Source: Apostichopus japonicus (lineage: Eukaryota; Echinodermata; Holothuroidea; Aspidochirotida; Stichopodidae). From it: a stretch of 64,000 bases of DNA. Below the pieces are notes generated by a model. That model saw only the letters and a program-made list of their open reading frames with translations. It was not told where the DNA came from and ran no database searches. Made by a program: the position numbers and the translations under genes. The stretch lies in NCBI RefSeq assembly GCF_037975245.1, contig NC_092568.1, positions 18,495,001 to 18,559,000 of the forward strand, in the 5' to 3' direction. Of this stretch, positions 1-32,802 are shown one piece after another. Numbering within the stretch: the first letter of the stretch is position 1; every line of letters begins with the position of its first letter.

Positions 1-583
1 CCGTCTATCTATAAGTGTGATTTTTAAGTAGAATGTTCCTTATATAGAAATTCTCCATTAACTAACATAGCATATCGTCAAGGTTATTAGTCTCTAAGTC
101 CTTGTAAAAGTGTTCACCACGCTACACTTCAATAGATGGCTAAAACTATTTATGGCACCTTAAGTTTACCGTATCGTGGCCATGCACACAGACTTCTTTA
201 TACGTTGGTAATAATAAGTAATATAAATCCATTTTACTCATCGGTAAACAAATTCCTATCCTAGGTTTTTAAGCTATAAAGTGGTCTAAAAATTGCTTCA
301 ATTGACTCAATTTCCGCACCACATGTTCATCCAAGCATGTTCTTAAACATTCAAGTGGCAAAAAGAAAACAAAAAACATGGAAAAATCCTATTGTTAACA
401 TATCTGAAACAATGTTCCCCTGTCGCTTCCAGACGGGAGAATTAACTAAAGGACGGATTAATATATCGACTCTAACTATGCATATGTCGCGTGCCAACTA
501 AAATATATCGACCCCATTTGAAGCATAACACTGATGTAACTATTTTCAACATTGTTTCTCGTTTGGTTTTGCTTTCGACACAG
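1..583. other. Intron/upstream sequence of the receptor gene
   Basis: No recognisable exon. It ends in the pyrimidine-rich acceptor used by the exon at 584. The open reading frame running from 491 into 584 is intron read-through. Confidence 0.5.
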
Positions 584-772
584 GTGACTATACCGGCCCT
601 GAATGATAGCAAACTAATCGGCATCTGTGTTTACAACACGACATTACTCTGCATCATTGGTTTTAGTATGTCCCTGGCGTTTCCAGAGCAACCCTCTTTC
701 CAATTTATTCTATTATCAGCTATCCAAACCTTCTGTGCAACATTCGTACTCCTCGTCATCTTTGTCCCAAAG
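584..772 (+). CDS. GABA-B-like receptor exon: TM6-TM7
   Basis: 63 codons, phase 0 to phase 0. It opens with VTIPALNDSK and closes with VFVPK-type residues (LLVIFVPK). Acceptor is a pyrimidine tract plus CACAG; donor is AAAG|GTAAAC. The two hydrophobic stretches correspond to TM6 and TM7. Confidence 0.8.
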
Positions 773-2789
773 GTAAACTTGTTATGATTTTTTCAGCACT
801 GTTTTTCATTGGAAATGTAGGTGTAGGAAGGTGGGGGGTGGTTGGGATTTTAAAGTTCATGTATAATTTAAGTATAGGAGATGAACCCTTATTGACGGGC
901 CAGAGGGGGGGGGGAGGCGAGAAAGGTATGACCCTGGGGTCGCTGAAGCCGACTGCCATGTTGGGGAGTGTGGGATCCTCCCCTAGATAGAAAACGAAAG
1001 ACGTCAAATTGTGCATTCTGAAGCAACACTCATAGCAGTGGCATAATTCTTCCACGTCTGAACGCAAAACATTCCTCCTACTGAACCCCTCCCCGACTGG
1101 GAATGGGAGATTGATGTTACTTGCGCATGCTTAGAATGTCATTTTCATGCAAGTAACTCGTGCGTTTCTGGAATATCAATAGAGAACAAATAAGAAAATA
1201 ATTCCCTTTTTTCGTTTCAGATAGTATTCGTGTACAAATATCCGAAAGCGGATAGACGGATATCAACGAGTAATTCCCCGGTATGTATATATGACTCTGC
1301 GCTTCACTGTCTTCTGTTAATCATTGGGCAGTTTCCTTCAAATTGGTTGCTAGTTTGTAACGAGAGTAAGACACTCAGGGGCGTAACCATGCAGGAAGGG
1401 TTCCCACGGGCCAAGTTCCTCTCTTTCCGAATTCTTAAAGTAAGCTGCAAACAAACTTTTGCTCAAGACAATGCACACTACAAACTAAATAAATCTAGCA
1501 TGCTTCAATCGCTGGTAATTTTCATCCCTTTTCCGATAGTGATCCTACGATTAACCGCTATTTCTTTTGTAACCTAATTTAGATTCCCGGGTGATTTCTC
1601 CCGGAGCTCCTTTGCCAAGAAACCCTCAGTCTCTTAGATTCATATTTAACGTCCCATAAGTATGAATTGTCAATTGTCAACAACTCTGTAACTAGACGAC
1701 ATTGGAGTGACTCGAACTCGGGACCTTATGATTGAAAGGCACCGCGGCGTTAACTACTGAGCCAACACTCCTTAATAATACTGCAGTTGATAAAAACTAA
1801 CAAAACTGTCCATTTTTAACCAAACATAGACCCCCCTATTAAAGTGTACTTTATTTGAAGAAAAAAAGTCGCCCTGTCATTTGCCCCACCCCCGGGGCCC
1901 CCCGCACGTTGGATCCTATCCACATCACTGGGTATACTCATATGATAAATGAAAAAATGACAAAGTTTTAGGCTTTCTGATTATTCATCGTACATGACAA
2001 TTGACCATGTGGAATCTAATGAAGTGGATTCTTTTAGTATAAAAACAAAACAAAAGTTTAACAAATATAGGGGAGCTGATGGGAAGCAGACATCTACGTC
2101 GACATTTATTTTTTATCTGGCAGGTCTGTTTCTGTAGTTGCTTTTGATACCTTTAAATTTCGAATGTATCGAACTATCTTATCTAGTTTGCATGATATCG
2201 AAGCATGTCAGTCTAATCAGCGAAATATTCATTTTGTATGATCATATTAGATTAACTGTGTTATCTGTTATCTATTGACTGTTCAGTGTTTATTGTTATT
2301 CTTTTCATCCAATGTCATGCTTAAAGTAAACATTCCCCAACCCCACTGTATTGACAACAATAGAAGCCAGTGTTGAAAGTGTTTAATATTAACATCTGAA
2401 TCAAAGTCTTCAACATATCTTCCATGCCATGCGCGTCTTTTTTTGGACGGTTACCGGCGCATTATAAATGTCCAATATTATAATTATTATTATTTTTTAT
2501 TATTAATATTACTAGCTCATCGTAACTATAAAATCTCCAATTTGACGAAAGTGAAAAAGCATTTTCCTGTCTTTCTATCCAGAACCTTGCCTCTCAGACA
2601 CCTCACGTGAGCAGTATTGATCAAGCTGGAAACGAAGGCAATGATCAAAGGAAAAATTTGATGGAGTATTTTATAAAACGTCTGAAGGTGTTGACGGGAT
2701 ACAAAAACAGGGCCGAAGACTGTGATTGCAATGGAAACAACTCGAAATCACCTGCACCGCAGATCACTGCAATTAACGATGTTGTTTAG
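584..2789 (+). CDS. GABA-B receptor-like class C GPCR, 3' end (three exons)
   Basis: Three exons, 584-772, 1221-1280 and 2583-2789, all joining in phase 0, give the last 151 residues of a membrane receptor. The first exon carries IPALNDSK followed by two hydrophobic segments ending FVPK, the characteristic TM6-TM7 region of metabotropic GABA-B receptors, which couple extracellular ligand binding to G proteins at the plasma membrane. All junctions are canonical (acceptors ending CAG, CAG and CCAG; donors GTAAAC and GTATGT). The cytoplasmic tail after TM7 is only about 90 residues and I see no long leucine-zipper heptads, unlike vertebrate GABA-B subunits. The ligand-binding Venus flytrap and TM1-TM5 would lie to the left of this window. 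An orphan GABA-B-like receptor is equally possible. Confidence 0.8.
1221..1280 (+). CDS. GABA-B-like receptor exon: juxtamembrane tail
   Basis: 20 codons beginning IVFVYKYPKADRR, preceded by a strong acceptor (TTTTTTCGTTTCAG) and followed by donor GTATGT. It supplies the basic residues expected just inside the membrane after TM7. Confidence 0.72.
1626..1772 (-). mobile_element. tRNA-derived SINE-like repeat
   Basis: On the minus strand it begins with an A-box-like TGGCTCAGTAGTTAACGCC and a B-box-like GAGTTCGAGTC, followed by a tail related to the sequence at 36205-36345. The shared tail and lack of a foldable complete tRNA argue for a SINE, not a tRNA gene. It sits in the last receptor intron. 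Confidence 0.6.
2583..2789 (+). CDS. GABA-B-like receptor terminal exon
   Basis: Acceptor TCTTTCTATCCAG, then 68 codons and TAG at 2787-2789. The tail is polar, with NLMEYFIKRLKVL as the only short amphipathic stretch. No poly(A) signal is close; the first AATAAA I see is at 4059-4064, so the 3' UTR may be long or end at a variant signal. Confidence 0.7.
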   Translation, partial: NLASQTPHVSSIDQAGNEGNDQRKNLMEYFIKRLKVLTGYKNRAEDCDCNGNNSKSPAPQITAINDVV

Positions 2790-3100
2790 ACTGTTGAATA
2801 TTCATCACTGCCATCATGACGTCCAAGGGATGAATGAATAATCACTGCTATCTCTTTCAATTGACATTTAGTATAAACTGAGACGAGAAGAGAACAATTT
2901 TTAAATTTGTATAGATATTGTTGTGAATAGGATAACTGAAATTATTTTTCAAGCATATAATAATATTAAACTTCATACAACATTCGTGGTGAGGGGGGGG
3001 GGGACACCCACCCCTAATAGGGATGGGACTAAGCATGCTATGCCGTACCAGGGTTCCTGTTTGCTTTGGTTTTTTTTTTGTATATTGATGGGTGCAAAAT

Positions 3101-3350
3101 GTTATACATATAGACAAGTATTCTTTGATTCTGTTGCTATTCTTACTATTATACATAGAGACAAGTATTATTTAATTATTTTACTATCTTAATATTATAC
3201 ATATAGACAAGTATTATGTAATTATGTTGCTATTCTTAATATTGCACATATATACAAGTTTTATTTAATTATGTTGCTATTCTTAATATTGTACGTATAT
3301 ACAAGTTTTATTTAATTATGTTGCTATTCTTAATAATGTACATATCTACA
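3101..3350. repeat. 47-bp minisatellite, about five copies
   Basis: Tandem units containing TTGCTATTCTTAATATT and ATATACAAGTTTTATTTAA recur at about 47-bp spacing, the middle copies being most alike. Downstream of the receptor gene. Confidence 0.8.
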
Positions 3351-5682
3351 TGGTTAAGTTCTTGTGTAGTATATGTTCCCTTTCTGAGATATATCTGTTC
3401 CCTTCCTGTGATAAACATTTGATGATGATCACACAGTCACAGTCTCGATGCAATGGTACGGAAGGGGGTGGGGGGGGCTACATGGGAGGTTGGGGGCTGG
3501 GAATGGATCAGTATAGTTCGGTAGTTTAGTAGTGTGGTCGTTTGGCAGTTTGGTAGTTTGGTTTTCGTGCTCACCTCTCTTGCATGTCGTTTTCTTACAA
3601 ATTACCTGCATGATGTACGTTAGCATGAAGTAATAAGCTTTTTTGGGGGGATAATCCCCGGGTTGGTTTAATCTTCACAGCCAATTAGTAAATAATATGA
3701 ATATATTCCATTGTTTATAAGATAGCGAGGTAACAAATGACTATGACACTTGATTTCAAAGTTTTTCTGATTAAGTGAAATGTTAATTTGTTTAGTTTCT
3801 TGGTCTTAATGTATGATCATAGCCAGGAATTCTGTGTTTTACGGGGACCACCAATATAAGGAGGGCGCATTACTCGTGTCCTGCAGTATGTGAAGTTTCT
3901 GTAACAAACATAATGCTCGCAGATATTGGGCACCGGGGTGGGTGGGGGGGGGAGGGTAAGTTATAACAGTAAAAAAATGCAGCTTAATGTGCAAATGAAA
4001 TGTTTACAAATTATTTATACAGATATGTATCTATATATATAAATGCTTATAAACTTGAATAAATGACTTCTATCTATAAAATATGGAACCATTTTCGACT
4101 GATTACTTGTTATACTGGTAATTGCAATTGATTCATATATGTCTAATGTGTGTTTACAGTTTCGCGTAACATAACCCGTAACACAATTAATTCACCTATA
4201 ACCAGGGGCGCAATCAATCTTCTTTTACTGGGTTTGAGGGGGGGGGGGGGGGTCATATGTCATGTCGTGCAGGTGAAGGGTCTTAGGTGTCCCCTCCCAA
4301 TTTTTTATATTGTGTGAATGTGGAGGGCACTCAGATGCAAAATGATGCTATGTCTTGCAATTTTTGAAACAATGTTGAATTTTTGACTGTTTTGGTTGTG
4401 CCGCACATACATTTTATGTGTTGATGTACTGTAAACTAAATTGTTTGTAATATTCTGTCTAGTTGTGGGGTAAGGGGGGGGGGGTTGCACCCATGCCTAT
4501 GACAAATACTTAGACAAGTAGTGTTTATCAAGTAAGCATAAAAACAAATGTTTCATTTCTCTTAAAATACAACTAACTAACATTAGTTTTCGTGCTAAAA
4601 TTTCGATGGTTTAGTGACAAGGACCTAACCTTCTTTGTTGAAACTATTAACCGTGACGGCAAAGACGCCACGTCGGTGAAGATGTGCCCCCACCCACACC
4701 CGCCTCCATACTGCAAGGACTCCCATTCAAACACTCCGAAACATTTACCTTACAGATTTGGTGGATGTAGTTAGGGCAAAAAGATGGATTTTTGAAGCAG
4801 TATTAGTAGCGTAAATTATATATTATATTTACATATAGTGAACTTTTCGTGTTTGCGAAATGACAAGTTAGATGTTATGTCATGTTCGCTAATAAATCCT
4901 TCTTGTGGAACTAAAACAAAAAAGTGTTTAGCGTGATCAGTTGCAATTCCAGTTCGGGAATATATATATATATTTTTTTTATAGTTTTCGCTTTAATTTT
5001 AGATTTTAATTTAGTTGAGATATTCACAATAAAAGGAAAAAACGGCTTTAATTTACGGTATTTATATAGTAAAGAGCACTAACAAAGATATTCAGTGGGC
5101 TATAAATAAAGTGTACCCGGTGCTAGATCACGCGCTATGGAAATTTCCACAGATTTAGGAATTTTACAATCATGAATTAAGCGCATGTATACGCTATAAA
5201 GGGAACTGCATGCTGTGAAGTTTTTCATAAAAGATTCGCAAATATCAAATTGTTTAAACAAGTATTATGAACTGATTATGGTTTGTAACTTGAACTGTCA
5301 TTGACGTTATGAATTTGTTTCTCTATGGAGTATATTCCAATTAATGGAGTATAAACCAACGCACGGCAATATTGTTTGCTTTATTGCCTTAGTTTCGTTT
5401 TCAAGGAAAGATTTTGTTTCTCTATGTATAAATACCAGCCATTGAAAGCATACTTTGGGTTTTGCAAACTATCAGATATTTAGGAGAGACTACAACAACA
5501 ACAAAAATGAAAGAAAGAAAGAAAAAAAAGAAAACATCACTTAACGTATATTAGTACTTTAAGATGATCATACGGTCACAGTATTGAAAGTACATCGAGT
5601 TGTTTGGTTTTGGTACCCAGCCTTTGCAGACTGGGCTAATTTTCTTTTAGGAAATATCATTCAAGTTCGAAAAAAGGCAAAA
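3351..5682. other. Intergenic, no gene seen
   Basis: AT-rich sequence with several long G runs (near 3465, 3945, 4240 and 4475), a candidate AATAAA at 4059-4064 and a hAT-like GGGGCGCAATC motif near 4204. I find no coding signal. Confidence 0.5.
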
Positions 5683-5990
<308 letters not shown>

Positions 5991-8227
5991 ATATATATAT
6001 AATATATATAAGCATAATATATTTGAATGAGGATCTTTGCTAGTGCCCTGTCATAACCTATCAATGTATAACGTATTTTGCTATCTGAATTACCAGACAG
6101 TGTTCGCTTATGGATGTTCAACTCGAAGTGAGTCAAATTTACGGACACTATACTGACTCTCGTCCTAAGCATGGAGTGACTTTGTGTGTGTATATATATA
6201 TAGTACCTTCATGGGCCAAACACTAGTACGAAATGGGGACTCATTTTACATTGGAAACAAAGTAAAGTATCTTAAAAAGGGGTCCGGTTTCTTTTTTGGC
6301 TATTTAAAGAGCAAAACCAAATAATCAAATCTCGTTGCTGTCCCCTTCTTATGCACAATGATCACACACATTAGTCACGCCTTTTTCCAGTCATTTTTTG
6401 TGTGCAATGATGCAAAACTGCCTACTATATGACCTTAGACAAATTTCTATGAAAGGTTATGCACTCTATTGTAATTGGAAACCCTGTTTTATACACTATT
6501 TTAAGACTGTGATGTCAGTTTGTTTATTCCCCTCCCCATTTTTCTCTGATATCAATGGGTGACAAAGGTTGCAATGGTTACACGTTTATTGTAACACGTT
6601 GAGGATTTGAGGGTGCATAACCACGAACAATAGCTGCAATGCTACACATACATGCTCCGTAACCATCCCACTTGTAGTGTCCAAATTCGAAATATACTTT
6701 GCCTTCTTCATTGCATTTATGAACCAATCGGTAGACTGTCATACTTGAGTTACAATATATGCTAACACAGCTATAAACTTGGTTCAAAGGTCCATGAGTC
6801 CATATCATGCAATACTAACACAGAGAACCTCGTTTTACACATTATACGGGTGGGGGAGTGGAGGGGGGGGGGATAGGCACGTTCCACCAGCTTTGTAAAC
6901 TACCATACTCAAGAGAACCTCTTTTTCATAAATCGGAAGTACCCCTTTTTGGTGATAAAATTTCTGCAAACGAAAAGCGACCTTTTGTTGAAAACACAGA
7001 AACGAAAGCAACAACTGTAATAATAAAAATGCCTTGTTGTTCAAAATTATTCAGATACTAAAATTCTTGGTACGGATTTGGTTGTCGGCAACTCACATGT
7101 CCCACTACCCCGACATTTTTACCCTCCTAGGTATTTTACACTCTTCCTAATCGGAATTGCAAAACTGAGAAATTAGCCGGGCCATTCGACTATGTTTAAC
7201 TGATTTGCAGCATGCCGGGTGCTATATTATGATGACAACTCAGTCATAGTTGACATTGCTGTTCCGTTATTTTCTTAGGTTTCCGTTTTGTCAAGGTGCG
7301 GGAAAGTTAGTGCTAAGGTGAGGAAAAAGCCGGGAGTAGTCATGGCAGGAAGTGAACGCTTGCGATAATGGCTTAACTTTTAGTGCATAACAAGAAATAA
7401 GAAAGATGCAACCACACATTGTGAATTTAAACGTCTTTTCTCGCTCATTTCCTTTTTAAAAATATGTGCCCACATCTTTAATATCAGAACATTTGTAAAA
7501 CAAAACACGTGAAGCCATGCAGTACACACGCGTATGTTTTTCACCAAAGTACATTACAGGGCGTTTGAATATATACCGTAATAATGAAGCGAACTATAAT
7601 GCGTTTTTTGAGGGCAATTTCGGTTCAACTTTCCTAATCGCTTTGCCATATTTTCTAACATGGTGGTGAAAACCTAAAGTTTATTATTATTTTTTTCGTA
7701 GTACAGATAAGGCACAGTAACAGTAGGATCAAACAGCAGTATATGCATCATATTTTGTAAGAAACGGTGCCACGTTATTGGGGCTTATTCCCTGTGGCGA
7801 CTTTAAGAATGAAAGGTTTGAGGTCAAAGGTCGATTGAACTGAAAGTTGCTTTTATTACGAATTCAAGGACACATTTTCTATACATTTGCAACTCTCATA
7901 AGTGAAATTTTTTTCAAAATACATAGTTACAATGACGACTGAGGTAAAAAGTCAAGTCGGTTAAAGGACAAATACTATTTTGTACAGGTTGGACTTGATG
8001 GATGACAGAATTATAAAACATGTGTTTTGCTTGGATACTCCGTAAGTAATTATTCATTAAAGGTGTCTGCGATGAAAAAATGCAACTCCGTGGATTGTCC
8101 TTTTGTTTTTAAGTTTGCAGCAAAATGACTCTATATGTAGTCTCATTTCAATTAATTTCTCAACACAGGGACATAATTATTAAATAATAAAGGGCACTTT
8201 GTTCTTATACAAAAATGTGTGTTCCTG
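5991..8227. other. Intergenic, no gene seen
   Basis: No family-level match in any frame. A 76-codon minus-strand frame at 6578-6808 has ordinary amino-acid composition but no splice context or motif I can name. Confidence 0.5.
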
Positions 8228-8814
8228 TGTGTGTGTGTGTGTGTGTGTGCGTGGGGGTAGGGGCCCACACACCCGGCCCCCGCTCTGGCTCCCGTACTAG
8301 GCAGGACCTACTCTCAACCCTTGTACGGCCGGTTCTTTTCACTATAACCATCTGGTTATAGCGGCGTTACATTCATTGAAGTAACACTAGTCCTTTCGAA
8401 AGGGAATAGACAATACACATGATGTTCCTTGATTTCGTTAAAGTTCAGAAGAGCGATCTTCATTTGCACTGTTGAGACGTTTGGTTTGAGAAAATGTATA
8501 TTCATTCCTTCAGTTTCGCCCCAAATGTGGAGCTTTATCAAAGGATCCGGTCCATACAGACTCAAGAAAGAATGTATTAATCTCTAAATAACGTCCTACG
8601 ATAGCAAATGTTTAAGTCAGAGGCAAATAATTTGTGATAAAAAATGAACTACATCTTTACTTAAGCCCTACAGCTACTTCAAAGATGGTAATATTAAACT
8701 CTTAAACAGGGTCCACACCTGGGCAATAATATCTCATTTACTTCATGTTGACGTTGTATTATAATTTAACAAAATTATATATTCTACACTGTTACATTGC
8801 AACTAACAGAACTT

Positions 8815-9625
8815 TCTCTAGAAGCTGAACATCAAAAGGAGTTTATATGCATCGTAGGATAGCCTTATGTAATTAAAGTTCTATTCGGGAGTTTACACTC
8901 TACAGAACTTAAGTACTCATAATGGATGAGTTTAGCACTTTCATAATATTGCTTGTATCGGCTTTTCACCTCTGATGAATCGCCATCTCTGTCTTCTCTA
9001 TATCCTTCTTTTCATTGCTTTTCCTGTCTGACAAATTATATATGTTACAATGTAGCTCTCTTTTTTATTTTCTGCAAGATATCAGTTGGAATGTACATAC
9101 CCTTAGGCAGCTAAGTAAAGTAGAACTTTCAAGTCATGCAGAACAGATTCAGAAGTGAGTGTTTAATGTTTCCTTATACATGCTTAAAGCAGGGTGCTGT
9201 TACAGATGAGCATCAGTGCAACAACATATATGGACTGTTAGTGCAAATGCCCCTATTAAATAGAAACACTGCTCGTCCTGTCTGGTGACAAAATTCAATA
9301 TGTTACAATGTAGCTCCTTTCTTCCTTTTCTTCAAGATATCAGTTGGAAAGAAAAGTAACGTTGAACTTCTTTCTTTAAAGGGTGTTTTTACAGATGAGC
9401 ATCAGTGCAACAACAATTCATGGTGTAGATGGAGACATAACAAAGCATCTTACTTTGCATCCCATAGGAACCTGGGTTTCCTCCATTCACAGGAAGCTGC
9501 AGGAGGTGGGGGTTGGGGGCTCCCCATGCTGAACTGATACTTGCTTAGAGCAACCGAGAAAGTGTGGTTGCAATCAGCCAGCTATTACGGTGTGGCAGAA
9601 AAGTAGTCATAGTTTCATGATTTTC
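8815..9625. repeat. Inverted-repeat arm at left end of block A
   Basis: Matches 17925-18640 in reverse orientation (shared anchors include GATGAGCATCAGTGCAACAA and CCTGGGTTTCCTCCATTCAC). Part of the unit (GATGAGCATC to ATGTTACAATGTAGC) is itself duplicated within this arm. Confidence 0.8.
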
Positions 9626-10099
9626 CTCTTGCAATTAAGCCATGCAGGGTTATAAAAAAAAACGACCCCCACAAAGACCAACTTTGAAATCCCGCACATC
9701 ATATTTTACAATTACAGAATAACCAAACCCATGGCATGATTACGACGGGTTTTAAAGGCTTTCATATCATCGCTTCTTCCTCACAACCCCCTCCCCTCCC
9801 CCCGTCCTGCATCCCTCTCGAGAAATATTGGGTCCATCTACTAATTAAGAATGGAATCGTTGCTTAAATTCAATAATCAATAGTTTATAGAAATTCAGTA
9901 TTGCTGAAAGTTAGCATTTATACCTTGTAGTTGATTCCGACCGTTTTGTTAGCTTTAAAAAGAAAATAATTATTGAAGTTTATTTGATGTTGGAACCTCA
10001 CAATATTTGCTCTATTTTTGATGTAATGGCCAGATATTACCTTTTTGACCTGATTAAACGTACCAAGACATCTATACTTTTTCCATAATTGTCATTTAA

Positions 10100-10520
10100 G
10101 CCCCCCCCCCCCAACCCCCCGCCCCTGTTTGAGTAAAGTGGCTTAGATGCAAAAGGGTGCTATCTTTGGCGAAGCTTGAACTGATTATATTTTTTATATA
10201 TATTTGGGGAGAGGGGGCTGTGACATGGCACCCCTGGCGGACCGCCCCCCCTGGCTTAGTACGCCACTGTCTAGTTATCGCATGTCATGGTTACATTTTG
10301 GTTATGAAGAGTGATGCGTTCGTGTGATGAGTCAAATGCGCCGCTTGTGTGAATGTCACTTGTGTTGCCGTCTCTTGGACCAATGAGCTGTTAGCTATTA
10401 CTTCCCCATTCCACTCTTTGGGCAGATTTACATCCATCATCGGTCCATGTGATCAAGTACGTAACATTGGTAGCTGTTAGGGTAATTCTAAAATTTGAAA
10501 TAGCAACACTATTAATTGTT
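10100..10520. mobile_element. Insertion in copy 1 only, hAT-like end
   Basis: About 400 bp absent from the matching place in block A' (near 46735). Part of it ends at about 10268 with CTGGCTTAGTACGCCACTG, the complement of a CAGTGGCGTA-type terminus, next to C- and G-rich runs. The exact ends are not resolved. Confidence 0.4.
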
Positions 10521-12468
10521 GGTTAGTTTTTATGCTGAGAAATTACTACCTTCAACATATTGTAAACGAAAATATCAAATTAAACTATACAGTGTTCTGG
10601 TAAGTTGGTATCAACAAGAAGAAACTACTTTACATACTTGACAATCTTTTAGACAAACAACTTTATTTGGCTACCGTGGTTTAACTTGTTTATGTTTGCG
10701 CACTATAGGTATATATATATATATACCGGTATACACCCATCCATTAACTAATTTTGAAATATTTATCTTAACAATCGACAAAAAACTTAAGCTATGAGTC
10801 ACATCGGGCCTGAGTAAAACGAAAAAAACAAAAACAAAAAGAGGTGAAAAATGGGATACGTTTGGGGTTCCCCACTTAATTTATCCGTACGAAATCTTTC
10901 ACGGTTGGTGAACACAAGGGGGTAGTACAGTGGTTCAATTGCAGTAAGGATTGTTTACTTAAGCATATTTGAACGTTAATCTGACATACACGGCCAAATA
11001 TCAAAAGCAGGACACCTCGATCCTGGTGGACTGAAAATTAGTTAGGATCTTTAAATTGTGATACAAGATTTGAGCATGTCGGATATCATGTTAAAGCTTG
11101 TTTTCACCTAGTGATTGTTTCTACAAGACTAGTTTGTAATCCAAATTAATGTTGACGATTATGTGGAATTTTGCATGAAGGTAGCTGTTATGTACAACTC
11201 CGTGGTACGACATGATATCACATGTCTGGGTAAGATATAGATGATTGGGCGTGAAGAAATGTTTCATGGTCTGTCGGTGTTAATTAAAGAATATATTCAA
11301 TATTCATGTGACTAAATTATAAAGTGCATCGCTGATACAAAACTCAAACCAACCAAGATTAAGGTCAAATAAGTTCAAATAAATGTACTGATGCGTGTAA
11401 TCACCTGTTGCTGCTTTGGCATTACCACAGGCCTGTCGAGGGAGACTTTGGAAAGTCGGGAAGAGGTATAGCCCCATGGGGAGCGGTATATCCCAGGGGA
11501 AGGGGCATAACCCTGGGAGAAGGGCCTAACCCCGAAATAATGTGGTGTATCTCGGAATTTTGGAGGTTCGGAGGAATATGGATTAAGAATAATTTAAATT
11601 TAAGAGTAAATTATATAACTAACTACAGAGACAAGTCAAGACTCAGGTTAAACTAAGCTACTCTGGTTTTTGTATATGATAAAAGTAAACAAGTAAGTAA
11701 GTGATATACATGTAGACATTTTATTTTACTAAAAACATATGAAATGAAGATATTTCAAAATATTAAAATTAAAATATGTGGCTAAGCATGAATTAGTTAA
11801 CAATATATTCTGTAGAAATCAAACAGACAATTGCAAATAGATGAGTTCATATTATGAAAGAACTTTGTTCCAATCTTAAGGAATATCTGATTACATATTT
11901 CAGGCAAAAAGGTAATATAAAACATAAACAAAGCAGAAAAAAATAAGCAGAAAAAAATAAACGTGTTGAGAATAACGATTCTACAATGATAATCAATGGA
12001 GCTTGGAATACAATGGAAAGTGTAAAACAATGATACACAATGGAATATGTAAAGAAGGAAAATATTAGATGAGAATGCTAAATACACCCCCTCTCCAGGA
12101 AAGCACATTAATGGTACATACCAAACAAAACAACCTGATAGATACTCATATTTACGTGGCACTATTAAAATGAGAGGTAACTTTATCAAAGATTCAGTTG
12201 AGAAAGACTGCTGGGCTAACTTTTCTTTCTTTCTTTTCCATTTTTTGGGGGAGGGCGAGGGGCAGAAATTGAGTTTCCTTGTTGTTTTCAGTTTTTATAT
12301 TATTTTGAAGAAAAAAAGTCGGACACATGGCAGCTGTCTATAAAGGAATAACAAAAACGACAGTTAAAAACTATGCTGCATTTAGAGAATGCTGGATATC
12401 GAGAGAAACAGAATGTACAATAAGTGAGTAATTGGTAGTAAAACAGCCAATATTGGGGAAATTACTGA

Positions 12469-12835
<367 letters not shown>

Positions 12836-12909
12836 ATTTGTAATATTCTTCCTTTCATCATGCCTCCCATTAAGAGGGTCTTCTTTCATCTTGGCAACGC
12901 TTGTACAAG

Positions 12910-12915
12910 TTTATT
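12910..12915 (-). terminator. Poly(A) signal AATAAA of the cpRAS-VWA gene
   Basis: AATAAA on the minus strand 73 nt past the stop codon at 12988-12990. The same signal is kept in copy 2 at 45074-45079. Confidence 0.75.
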
Positions 12916-12987
12916 TCAATAAACCATCACCATAATGAAAATGAAAAGAAATCAAGGCCTTGCCATCCATATTGTAAGTTTTTTTTT

Positions 12988-31912
<18,925 letters not shown>

Positions 31913-32588
31913 CTTGACTAAATCTAGTCCCTGAAGTCACAAATTGAGGTAACAGTCTACTTTACTGCAGAAAATAAAGTTGTATACAGTGATAAGAAAT
32001 AATTAAACTTGGAAATGAAACTTAGTATAAAACCTACAGTGGCCTACCTGCAAGTGTTTACAAATAGTTTGACAGAAGGTGATTGAGCAAGAATCCTTTC
32101 TGATATTAAAGTTAAAGTTAAACTGTCGTCTTAGTTACTTATAAGTGATTAAGTCAGAACTTTATTTAAGCTCTCTACTACTATACACTACCATTCCCTA
32201 ACACAAGATACATGAGGAAATATTTGTTCAACTCCTACACCATTTATCATTTTTGACAATTGTACAAACAATATGGTACTGTTTTGTTTCCAATTGAACT
32301 TTCACCTACATCTATGAAGCTGATTTTAAGGGGTTGTGAAACTAGCCAGGTAATGTACATCCAGCTAATTGATTGAAGAACAAAGTACTGTATGTTGAAT
32401 GGTTAATCTCTCATTTCAATTAGGCCATGCACACCAAAAAGCAACCTGCTCAAGGAAGGAGGAGTTATTCTTTAAAAGAGTGAACATTGTAAAATGTTGT
32501 GATGTAATTTAAGTACATCTTCCAAGTACTATCATAAAATTGATGTACAGTAGGCCTTAGTTACAGTTTATCTCTTTATTTTTTTATA

Positions 32589-32591
<3 letters not shown>

Positions 32592-32666
<75 letters not shown>

Positions 32667-32730
32667 ATTATATATTTATATATATATATGTATATATATA
32701 TTTATATATATATATATATATAAAAATATG

Positions 32731-32802
<72 letters not shown>
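32592..32802. repeat. (ATT)n and (AT)n arrays in the 5' intron
   Basis: ATT trinucleotides at 32592-32636 run into AT dinucleotides to 32802. The corresponding copy 2 array is 57666-57852, where the ATT part is missing. Confidence 0.95.

Noticed and set aside
1703-1773. Functional tRNA gene
   Set aside because: Has A- and B-box-like motifs but no clean acceptor stem pairing, and continues into a tail shared with 36.2 kb, so a SINE is more likely.
6578-6808. 76-codon minus-strand frame with Cys residues
   Set aside because: No recognisable domain, no convincing splice sites and no duplicate or neighbour support.
8356-8565. 69-codon frame kept in both copies (also 49648-49857) as a gene
   Set aside because: The flanking noncoding sequence is equally conserved, so recent duplication or conversion explains it. 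No splice context or family match.
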